Source of the DNA: an uncultured Muribaculaceae bacterium
GTDB lineage: Bacteria > Bacteroidota > Bacteroidia > Bacteroidales > Muribaculaceae
NCBI GenBank assembly: GCA_902494515.1
Contig: CABUTS010000028.1
Span: forward strand, 1 to 32,324
Length of the DNA: 32,324 nt
Reading direction: 5' to 3'
Part shown: positions 1-6,550 of the stretch, one piece after another
Layout of the letters: every line of letters starts with the position of its first letter
How positions within the stretch are numbered: position 1 is the stretch's first letter
Notes under the pieces: model-generated
The model's database searches: none
Told to the model about the DNA's origin: nothing
What the model saw: only the letters and a program-made list of their open reading frames with translations
Position numbers and translations under genes: made by a program

Positions 1-143
1 TGATGATCACCGGCCTGATCGGCGGCGCCCTCATCCCCCCGCTGATGGGCATCGCCGCCGACGCCGGCGGCCTCGCCCTGAGCCTCCTCCCCCTCTGGCT
101 CTGCGCCGCCTGGCTCCTCATCCTATCCCTCCTCCACCGCTGA
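1..143 (+). CDS. C-terminal end of an MFS sugar permease (partial)
   Basis: Only the last 46 or so codons are present, read in the frame that ends at TGA 141-143; the gene enters from outside the window. The visible peptide has a glycine-rich segment (GLIGGALIPPLMGIAAD) followed by one hydrophobic transmembrane helix and a short basic tail (LLHR). The pattern GGA-IPP-GxxAD is typical of the last two helices of major facilitator sugar permeases of the FucP/glucose-galactose type, which import sugars by proton symport across the inner membrane. The exact substrate cannot be told from this fragment. The gene converges on the leftward EF-G2-like gene, with about 1 kb of repeats between them. Confidence 0.6.
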   Translation, partial: MITGLIGGALIPPLMGIAADAGGLALSLLPLWLCAAWLLILSLLHR

Positions 144-170
144 TCCCCCCAGCAACTGCCAAGATAGCTT

Positions 171-252
171 CCGGAGGGTCATCAAGCAGCCCCCGCAATT
201 ACCAATTTTGCTGCCGGAGGGCCATCAAGCAGCCCCCGCAATTACCAATTTT
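171..252. repeat. Two-copy 39-bp direct repeat (period 43)
   Basis: The segment 171-209 is repeated at 214-252 with a single mismatch (GGGTC versus GGGCC); both copies end in CAATTACCAATTTT. It sits just after the permease stop codon and directly before the first palindromic element. No function is visible. Confidence 0.8.
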
Positions 253-253
253 T

Positions 254-533
254 TTACCACGGAACTATACGGAACTAACGGAAGCAAATTTGTCTCGGGA
301 ACGTCAAACCGAACCATTGCGGAGCTGCCGCTCCTGAACGTTAACGGAAGCCTGACGGGTGACAACAATGTCAAAACTCAACGGAAGCCTACGGGGTTCA
401 AATCGCAACGGAAGCCTACGGCGAATCAACCTTTACCGCCGTAGGCTTCCGTCTTACGTTCCGCGCCAGGCCTTTAGGCCTCCGTTGAAGTTCAAGGTGC
501 TGGTTCCGTTAGTTCCGTATAGCTCCGTGTAAA
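254..533. repeat. Long palindromic intergenic element, copy A
   Basis: The left end reads ACGGAACTATACGGAACTAA and the right end TTAGTTCCGTATAGCTCCGT, which are near-perfect inverted repeats. Inside, the word AACGGAAGCCT recurs on the left half and AGGCTTCCGT on the right, so the whole element is an imperfect palindrome. Compared with the copy at 26633-26855 it carries extra AACGGAAGCCTACGG units (about 380-425). The short open frame inside it is repeat sequence and not a credible gene. Confidence 0.85.
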
Positions 534-581
534 TAGCTGATTTTGTGATACATAACATTACAGACAAAGCAAACTTGCTGA

Positions 582-716
582 TCATGAAGACCTTCGGCCT
601 TCAACTGATGTGGGCTGATCGGAGCCGGGCCTAAGCTCCCTGGCGGGCGCTAAGACCCGGAAACATCAAGGCCGTTGGCCTTGCCCTGCCGGGGGCTGCT
701 GGATCCCCCAATCTGC
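582..716. repeat. Secondary intergenic repeat module (first copy)
   Basis: It starts with CATGAAGACCTTCGGCCTTC and ends near AAGGCCGTTGGCCTTGCCCT-GCCGGGGGCT. The same two boundary words flank a different core at 6130-6275. The ends are inverted with respect to each other, so the module can fold back on itself. It lies between palindromic elements A and B. Confidence 0.7.
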
Positions 717-740
717 TCCACAAGCCCCTCAAATGCTTTC

Positions 741-890
741 TTTTAACACGGAACTGAACGGAACTAACGGAAGCAAATTTGTCTCGGGAACGTAAAACCA
801 AACTGCTGCGGAGCTGTCGCTCCTGAACGTTAACGGAAGCCTGCGGGGTGAAAAGACAGAGTCCGGCAGGTAATCCTCGGCACATGGATT
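741..890. repeat. Left half of a palindromic element (copy B1, no right half)
   Basis: It begins with TTTTAACACGGAACTGAACG and runs through the same interior as copies A and D (CTCGGGAACGTAAAAC, GCGGAGCTGTCGCTCCTGAA, AACGGAAGCCTGCGG). At about 850 the similarity stops, before the right-hand inverted end appears. A second, complete short element starts at 891. B1 therefore looks truncated or interrupted. Confidence 0.7.
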
Positions 891-1040
891 TTTTACGCGG
901 ATCTACACTGAACTAACGGAAGCCTGCGGGAGTTAAGGCTTTATGGCCGTAGGCTTCCATTGACGTTCTGGGTCAGGCCTTTAGGCCTCCGTTGACGTTC
1001 GGGATGATGGTTCCGTTAGTTCCGTATAGCTCCGCGTAAA
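891..1040. repeat. Compact palindromic element (copy B2)
   Basis: Left end TTTTACGCGGATCTACACTG, right end TAGTTCCGTATAGCTCCGCG. The interior holds GGAAGCCTGCGGG on the left and the matching CGTAGGCTTCC plus AGGCCTTTAGGCCT on the right. At about 150 bp it is roughly half the size of the other full copies. It is followed at 1052-1110 by the outer flank (GGCGGGGGCAACGTGCC and CGTGCCAAAGGCACG) that also flanks copies C and D. Confidence 0.75.
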
Positions 1041-1112
1041 TAATTGACTTTGTGATGGATAAGGGATATTGGCGGGGGCAACGTGCCAAAGGCACGTCCG
1101 GACGTTTAGGCG

Positions 1113-1151
1113 AAAAAATGGCTGGCAGTGCGGGAGGGCATTGCCAGCCAT
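1113..1151 (-). terminator. Rho-independent terminator of the EF-G2-like gene
   Basis: Read on the minus strand, ATGGCTGGCA (1151-1142) pairs perfectly with TGCCAGCCAT (1127-1118), with a loop of about 14 nt. Six T residues (1118-1113) follow directly. It lies 27 nt past the stop codon of the EF-G2-like gene. The stem, loop and T tract are all directly visible. Confidence 0.85.
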
Positions 1152-1177
1152 TGAGTTATGAGATGTTAATGGGGGAA

Positions 1178-3334
1178 TCAGTCGTCGGCGTTCTTTTCGG
1201 CGTATTCTTTGAGGAGTTTGTCCTGGACGTCGCCGGGGGTGAGTTCGTAGCCGGAGAATTTCATGGTGAAGGAGGAGCGGCCGCCGGTGATGGAGCTAAG
1301 GGCGGTGGAGTAGCTCGACATTTCCTTCAGGGGCACTTTGGCGGAGATTTTTTCGAAGCCGTTTTCGGAGGACATGCCCATGATGATGGCGCGGCGGCCC
1401 TGGAGGTCGCTCATCACGTCGCCCATGACATCGGCGGGAACCATCACGTCGACGTCGTAGACAGGTTCGAGCACCTTCGGGTTGGCGTTGCGGAAGGCCT
1501 CGGAGAAGGCGTTGCGGGCTGCAAGACGGAAGGAGATTTCATTGGAGTCAACGGGGTGCATTTTGCCGTCGTAGATGCAGACGCGGACGTCGCGGGCGTA
1601 GGAGCCGGTCAGAGGGCCCTGCTCCATGCGGTCCATGAGACCCTTCACGATAGCGGGGATGAAGCGGGCGTCGATAGCGCCGCCGACTATACAGTTGTGG
1701 ACCACGAGTTTGCCACCCCACTGCAGAGGAATCTCCTGGGTGTCGCGGATGCTCATCTTATATTCCTGGTTGCCAAAGCGATAGGTATCGGGCAGAGGAG
1801 CGTCTTCGCTGTAGGGCTCGATAATCAGGTGGACTTCGCCGAACTGGCCGGCGCCGCCGGACTGCTTCTTGTGGCGGTAGTCGGCACGGGCAGCCTTGGT
1901 GATGGTTTCGCGATAGGGAATCTTCGGTTCTTCGAAGATTACGGGGAGCTTGTCGTTGTTCTCCACGCGCCACTTGAGGGTGCGGAGGTGGAATTCGCCC
2001 TGCCCCTTGAGGAGGACCTGCTTGAGTTCCTTTGACTGCTCGATAACCCATGTGGGATCCTCCTCGTGCATGCGGGTGAGGATGCCGGCGAGCTTCTCGG
2101 CGTCGCTCTCGGTGACGGGACGGATTGCGCGCTGATACTTGGGTGCGGGGTATTTGATGAAGTCGAAGGCGATTTCGCAACCCTTCTCGTCGAGGGTGTT
2201 GCCGGTGCGGACATCTTTCAGCTTCACGGTGGCACCGATGTCGCCGGCGCAGAGCTTGTCGACGGGAGTCTTAATCTGTCCGCAGACACAGAAGAGCTGG
2301 GCGAGGCGTTCCTTGCCGCCGCGGGTGATGTTGTCGAGGTCGACGCCGGCGGTCAGGGTGCCGGACATAACCTTGAAGTACTGAACTTCACCGATATGGG
2401 GTTCGACGGTGGTCTTGAACATGAAGATGCTGAGGGGGCCGTTGCTGTCGGGCTTCACTTCGTTGCCGGCGGTGTCGACGGGGGCGGGCATATCTTCGAC
2501 GAAGGGAACAACGTTGCCGAGGAATTCCATCATGCGGCGCACGCCCATGTCCTTGGCTGCGCTGACGCAGAACACGGGGTAGATTGAGCGGTCGACGAGG
2601 CCTTTGCGGATACCTTCGCGCATTTCGTCTTCGGTCAGGGAGCCCTGGTCGAAGAATTTCTCCATGAGGGTTTCGTCGTTTTCAGCGGCAGCTTCTACGA
2701 GGGCCTGATTGAGCTCCTTGGCTTTCTCCATCTCCTCGGCGGGGATTTCCTCGATGGTGGGGACGCCGCCGTCGGGGCCCCAGGAGTATTTCTTCATCAG
2801 CAGCACGTCGATCATGGCGTTGAAGCCGGGGCCGCAGCTGATGGGATACTGGATGGGGACCACGCGGGGGCCGAAGATTTCCTTCATCTGCTCGATTACG
2901 TTGTCGTAGTCGGCTTTTTCGCCGTCGAGCTGGTTGATGGCGAAGATTACGGGCTTCTTCAGGGAGGCGGTGGTGCGGAAGATATTCTGAGTGCCGACTT
3001 CGACGCCGTACTGGCCGTTGACGAGGATCACGCCGGTATCGGTGACGTTGAGGGCTGTGATGGCGTTGCCCACGAAGTCGTCGGCTCCCGGGCAGTCGAT
3101 CACGTTGAGTTTCTTATTGAGGAATTCGGCATAGAAGACAGTGGAGAAGACCGAGTAGCCGTATTCCTTCTCAACGGGGAAGTAGTCGGAGACGGTGTTC
3201 TTGGCGTCGACAGTGCCGCGGCGTTTTATTACTCCACACTCGTAAAGCATAGCTTCGGCGAGTGTGGTTTTTCCAGAGCCCTTGCTACCGAGCAAGGAGA
3301 TGTTTTTGATTTCGTTGGTTTGGTATACCTTCAT
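1178..3334 (-). CDS. fusB/fusA2-like: EF-G2-like translation elongation factor (EF-G paralogue)
   Basis: The 718-residue protein has all five EF-G domains, as expected for ribosomal translocase. The P-loop is intact (GSKGSGKT, 16-23), but other G-domain motifs differ from housekeeping EF-G. Where EF-G has the switch I motif RGITI this protein has YGYSV (58-62). Switch II, normally DTPGHVDF, is DCPGADDF (80-87), so the histidine needed for GTP hydrolysis is alanine 84. NKMD is NQLD (134-137). Bacteroides carry an EF-G paralogue, EF-G2, reported to support translocation without GTP hydrolysis and to matter for gut colonisation; the substitutions here fit that type. The gene is single, diverges from lon, and ends in a strong terminator. 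No better start codon than ATG 3334 is seen. The identification as EF-G2 is inference from motif loss. Confidence 0.85.
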   Translation of the reverse strand: MKVYQTNEIKNISLLGSKGSGKTTLAEAMLYECGVIKRRGTVDAKNTVSDYFPVEKEYGYSVFSTVFYAEFLNKKLNVIDCPGADDFVGNAITALNVTDTGVILVNGQYGVEVGTQNIFRTTASLKKPVIFAINQLDGEKADYDNVIEQMKEIFGPRVVPIQYPISCGPGFNAMIDVLLMKKYSWGPDGGVPTIEEIPAEEMEKAKELNQALVEAAAENDETLMEKFFDQGSLTEDEMREGIRKGLVDRSIYPVFCVSAAKDMGVRRMMEFLGNVVPFVEDMPAPVDTAGNEVKPDSNGPLSIFMFKTTVEPHIGEVQYFKVMSGTLTAGVDLDNITRGGKERLAQLFCVCGQIKTPVDKLCAGDIGATVKLKDVRTGNTLDEKGCEIAFDFIKYPAPKYQRAIRPVTESDAEKLAGILTRMHEEDPTWVIEQSKELKQVLLKGQGEFHLRTLKWRVENNDKLPVIFEEPKIPYRETITKAARADYRHKKQSGGAGQFGEVHLIIEPYSEDAPLPDTYRFGNQEYKMSIRDTQEIPLQWGGKLVVHNCIVGGAIDARFIPAIVKGLMDRMEQGPLTGSYARDVRVCIYDGKMHPVDSNEISFRLAARNAFSEAFRNANPKVLEPVYDVDVMVPADVMGDVMSDLQGRRAIIMGMSSENGFEKISAKVPLKEMSSYSTALSSITGGRSSFTMKFSGYELTPGDVQDKLLKEYAEKNADD

Positions 3335-3448
3335 GGCAATCAGGAATTATGAGTGGCACGGGGAGTCGCCGCGCGACTCTAATTTTAGGTAAGAATAATT
3401 TCGGCCTAAATTTAGTAACTTTTTTCGGAACCGATATAAGAATTTTAT

Positions 3449-3462
3449 ATGTTACATAACAT
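3449..3462. promoter_or_regulatory. Palindrome upstream of the EF-G2-like gene (candidate operator)
   Basis: ATGTTA and TAACAT are separated by two bases. The site lies in the 311-bp gap between the divergent EF-G2-like gene and lon, about 45 nt upstream of a weak minus-strand -7 box (TAAATTTA, 3414-3407). Such symmetry suits a dimeric Crp/Fnr-type regulator. The rest of the gap (3335-3645) holds only these sites and the lon promoter. Confidence 0.35.
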
Positions 3463-3551
3463 TTTTTGGGATAAAAGCAAAATTTATTGCAATCCGGCGC
3501 CCGGGAGTGGTTACGGCGGCGTTTCCGGGGCGTTGCCGGGCTGAAAGCAAA

Positions 3552-3583
3552 TTTGGCTATTCGGGGGAAAATTGCTAACTTTG
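3552..3583 (+). promoter_or_regulatory. Bacteroidota-type promoter of lon
   Basis: TTTG at 3552-3555 and TAACTTTG at 3576-3583 form the -33/-7 pair of the Bacteroidota housekeeping sigma factor. The box starts are 24 nt apart. It would give a 5' leader of about 55 nt before ATG 3646, and shows that the open frame reaching back to 3487 is not all coding. Confidence 0.75.
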
Positions 3584-3645
3584 CAGGCGTTTTGCTCCGC
3601 CGGCGCCCCGATGGCCCGACGCGGAGCGTAACTTCCCCGAAATCA

Positions 3646-6024
3646 ATGAAAAAAGACTCCCAAATAATCTCTTTCGGGCAGATTGAGGTCCCCAAACCCG
3701 AGGAATTCAAGATGCCCGACCTCAAAAACTGTCCGATACTCCCCACGCGCAACCTGGTTTTGTTCCCCGGCACGATGCTGCCGTTAGGGCTGATGCGCCC
3801 GATGTCGGTGCGTGTGGCCGAAATGGCCCACAAGCACCGCACGCTCATCGGTCTGTGCTGCCAGATCGACCCGGAGCAGGAGACTCCGCTCTGCGCCGGC
3901 GACCTCGCCGGCTACGGCGTGTTCATAGAGGTGCTGAAGATTTTCGACCTTCCCGACAACCAGAAGTCGGCGCTGGTGCATGCCCGCGGCAAGTTCAAGG
4001 TCAAGGCCGATGCCGCCGCGCCGACGCCCGATTTCCTGACCATGGAGGTCACCCGTGTGGCCGACCCGGTGGGGGAACTGAAGCCCGAGGAGGAGCGGAG
4101 TTTCGTTGAGATTCTCAAAAGCTCGGCCATGGATTTCTTCCGGAAGGCCAACGCCCCGATGGACCAGGTTGAGCGGATCAAGGGTCTGCAGTCCCTGGCC
4201 GACACGGTCAACAACATCGCCACTTTCTTCCCCGGCGAACCGGAGAAGAAGATAGAGCTGCTCGCCACCTACGGCGTGGTGCCCCGCGGCCAGGAGCTGC
4301 TGAAGTTCATCGACCGCGAGACGCAGCACATCTCCATCATGTCCAATATTATGGAACGCGCGCGCGAGGAGCTCAGCGACGAGCAGAAGGAGGTGTTCAT
4401 GCGCCGCCAGATGGAGGTGATCCAGCAGGAACTTTACGGCGACAGCGACGATGCCGAGCAGCTGACGGCCCGCGCCGAGAAGGTGCACTTCCCGAAGGAG
4501 GTGCGCGACACGTTCGACAAGAGTGTGGCGCAGCTGCGCCGCCAGAACCCCTCGACGCCCGACTACGCCGTGCTCTACAACTACCTGACCATGCTTCTGG
4601 AGCTCCCCTGGGGGGTATACTCCGAGACATCCCGCGACCTGCCGAAGGCCGCCGAGGTGCTCGACGAGAATCACTACGGCATGGCGAAGGTTAAGGAGCG
4701 CATCGTGGAGCAGTTGGCCGCCGAGATGTCGAACCCCGACGGTAAGGCCCCGATTCTCTGTCTTGTCGGCGCTCCCGGTGTGGGGAAAACGTCGCTCGGG
4801 GTGTCGGTGGCCAAGGCTCTGGGGCGCGAATATCAGCGCGTTTCGCTCGGCGGCGTGTCGGACGAGGCTGAAATCCGCGGCCACCGCCGCACCTACATCG
4901 GCGCCATGCCGGGCCGAATCATCGACGCCATGCGCCGCGCCGGCCGCCAGAACCCCGTGCTGCTGCTCGACGAGGTCGACAAGATTCAGCGCGACGTCAA
5001 GGGGGACCCCTCGGCCGCCCTGCTCGAGGTGCTCGACCCGGAGCAGAACTGCAAGTTCCACGACAATTACATCGACGTGGACTACGACCTCTCGAAGGTG
5101 ATGTTCATAGCCACGGCCAACTCGCTCGACACTGTGCCGCGCCCGCTGCTCGACCGCATGGAGGTAATCGAGGTGCCCGGATATCTGCTCGAGGAGAAGA
5201 TTGAGATTGCCCGGCGGCATCTGCTGCCGCGTATCCTCCGGGAATTAGGGATGGAGGCCGCCGACCTGGAGCTCGACCGCGACGCAATCGTCAAAATCAT
5301 AGAGAGTTACACCTCGGAGAGCGGCGTGCGGCAGCTCGAAAAGGCGCTGAAATCGGTGGGCCGCAAGCTGCTCGTGAAGAAAATGTCGGGCCATGCGGTC
5401 GAAGGGCCGGTGACAGCCTCGACCGTGGCCGGGCTGCTCGGTCCGGCGCGCTTCTCCCCTACCCGCTACGAAACTATGGACCTTCCCGGCGTTGTCACAG
5501 GTCTGGCCTGGACTGCCAACGGCGGGGAAATCCTGTTCATCGAGTCGTCGCTGGCCAAGTCGAAGGGTGAGAAGCTGACCCTCACCGGCAATCTCGGCGA
5601 CGTGATGAAGGAGTCGGCAACCATCGCGCTGCAGTTCGTGCGCGCCCATGCCGACACGCTCGGTATCGACCCGGCGATTTTCGACGACCATATCCTGCAC
5701 ATCCATGTGCCGGAGGGCGCCGTGCCCAAGGATGGCCCCTCGGCCGGAATCACCATGGCGGTTTCCATCGCCTCGACGCTGACCGGACGCAAGGTGAAAC
5801 CGCGCCTGGCGATGACCGGAGAAATCACCCTGCGTGGCCGCGTGCTCCCCGTCGGCGGCATAAAGGAAAAAATCCTTGCCGCCAAACGCGCCGGCATCAC
5901 CGACATCATAATCTGCGAAGAAAACCGCCCCGACATCGAAGCCATCGAACCCAACTACCTCGACGGCGTCACCTTCCACTACGTCCGCAACGTCTCCGAC
6001 GTCCTCGCCCTCTCCCTCCAGTAA
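3646..6024 (+). CDS. lon: ATP-dependent Lon protease
   Basis: This 792-residue cytosolic AAA+ serine protease degrades misfolded and regulatory proteins. The N-terminal substrate-binding domain starts near PILPTRNLVLFPG (about residue 28). The Walker A motif GAPGVGKT lies at 375-382, followed by Walker B LLLDEVDK. The C-terminal protease domain carries the Ser-Lys dyad: Ser699 in PKDGPSAG and Lys742 in GGIKEK. The length matches bacterial LonA. The frame is open back to 3487, but the promoter TAACTTTG at 3576 lies inside that extension, so ATG 3646 (MKKDSQ) is chosen. It stands alone, divergent from the EF-G2-like gene and convergent with the TPR gene. Confidence 0.95.
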   Translation: MKKDSQIISFGQIEVPKPEEFKMPDLKNCPILPTRNLVLFPGTMLPLGLMRPMSVRVAEMAHKHRTLIGLCCQIDPEQETPLCAGDLAGYGVFIEVLKIFDLPDNQKSALVHARGKFKVKADAAAPTPDFLTMEVTRVADPVGELKPEEERSFVEILKSSAMDFFRKANAPMDQVERIKGLQSLADTVNNIATFFPGEPEKKIELLATYGVVPRGQELLKFIDRETQHISIMSNIMERAREELSDEQKEVFMRRQMEVIQQELYGDSDDAEQLTARAEKVHFPKEVRDTFDKSVAQLRRQNPSTPDYAVLYNYLTMLLELPWGVYSETSRDLPKAAEVLDENHYGMAKVKERIVEQLAAEMSNPDGKAPILCLVGAPGVGKTSLGVSVAKALGREYQRVSLGGVSDEAEIRGHRRTYIGAMPGRIIDAMRRAGRQNPVLLLDEVDKIQRDVKGDPSAALLEVLDPEQNCKFHDNYIDVDYDLSKVMFIATANSLDTVPRPLLDRMEVIEVPGYLLEEKIEIARRHLLPRILRELGMEAADLELDRDAIVKIIESYTSESGVRQLEKALKSVGRKLLVKKMSGHAVEGPVTASTVAGLLGPARFSPTRYETMDLPGVVTGLAWTANGGEILFIESSLAKSKGEKLTLTGNLGDVMKESATIALQFVRAHADTLGIDPAIFDDHILHIHVPEGAVPKDGPSAGITMAVSIASTLTGRKVKPRLAMTGEITLRGRVLPVGGIKEKILAAKRAGITDIIICEENRPDIEAIEPNYLDGVTFHYVRNVSDVLALSLQ

Positions 6025-6040
6025 TCCCCCCGGCCCCCAC

Positions 6041-6100
6041 ATCGCAAGGAGGCCTAAAGGCCTGACGCAGAACGTCAACGGAAACCTACGGAGTGATGCG
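6041..6100. repeat. Fragment of the palindromic element (C')
   Basis: GGAGGCCTAAAGGCCTGACG and AACGTCAACGGAAACCTACGG match the interior of the right half of the family, in inverted orientation. Neither terminal repeat is present. It follows the lon stop codon by 17 nt. Confidence 0.6.
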
Positions 6101-6129
6101 ACCGGGGGGGGAATCCGAAAGTATATGTT

Positions 6130-6275
6130 CATGAAGACCTTCGGCCTTCACGCGGTTTGCTTCGGGGGGAATCCCCGCCTAAAAAATTCCGCTGCGCTCC
6201 ATTTTTAAGGCGGGGTTAGGTAAACGTGAAGGCCTTTGGCCTTCCCCTGCCGGGGGCTTCTTGCTGACCATCCGG
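6130..6275. repeat. Secondary intergenic repeat module (second copy), with strong hairpin
   Basis: The boundary words are the same as at 582-716 (CATGAAGACCTTCGGCCTTC; CCCTGCCGGGGGCT), but the core differs. The core contains a hairpin: CCCCGCCT at 6173-6180 followed by A-rich sequence pairs with ATTTTTAAGGCGGGG at 6201-6215, around a CCGCTGCGCTCC loop. It could end lon transcription, and the symmetry would let it work in both directions. Confidence 0.6.
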
Positions 6276-6296
6276 CGACAAGAATATGTAGCAACG

Positions 6297-6540
6297 TACG
6301 GACGTGCCTTTGGCACGTTTCCCCCGCCCATAGCCTTTATCTATCATATAATCAAGTATTTACACGGAGCTGCACTGAACTAACGGAACCACCATCCTGA
6401 ACGTCAAACGGAGGCCTAAAGGCCTGGCGCGGAACGTTAACGGAAGCCTACGGCACTCCCAAGTTTGCCACTCCGCAGGCTTCCGTTAACGTTCAGGAGT
6501 GCAAGCTCCGCAATAGTTCAGTTTGACGTGGGGCGACGTT
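6297..6540. repeat. Palindromic intergenic element, copy C (inverted, one end lost)
   Basis: It starts with the outer flank seen next to copies B and D (CGTGCCTTTGGCACG, TTTCCCCCGC, then TAGCCTTTATCTATCATATA). The terminal arm TTTACACGGAGCTGCACTGA follows at about 6359, then the interior (GGCCTAAAGGCCTGGCGCGG, AACGGAAGCCTACGG, AGGCTTCCGTTAACGTTCAG). The opposite terminal arm is missing: similarity ends near GTTCAGTTTGACG, about 10 nt from the TPR gene stop. Orientation is opposite to copy D. Confidence 0.75.
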
Positions 6541-6550
6541 TTGCTCCGGG

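Noticed and set aside
208..444. 78-codon frame in the first intergenic region
   Set aside because: It lies wholly within palindromic element A. The peptide KPTGFKSQRKPTANQ is a translation of the repeat unit.
1052..2587. Open frames of 327 and 173 codons antisense to the EF-G2-like gene
   Set aside because: Gly/Val/Ala/His-rich mirrors of the conserved gene, and the first starts inside a repeat flank.
3487..3645. 53-codon N-terminal extension of lon
   Set aside because: The canonical promoter at 3552-3583 lies inside it, and Lon homologues do not have this Arg-rich leader.
3784..5220. 478-codon open frame on the minus strand opposite lon
   Set aside because: It is fully antisense to the conserved Lon AAA+ domain. 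The His/Val/Leu/Gly-rich product is the usual mirror of GC-rich coding DNA.
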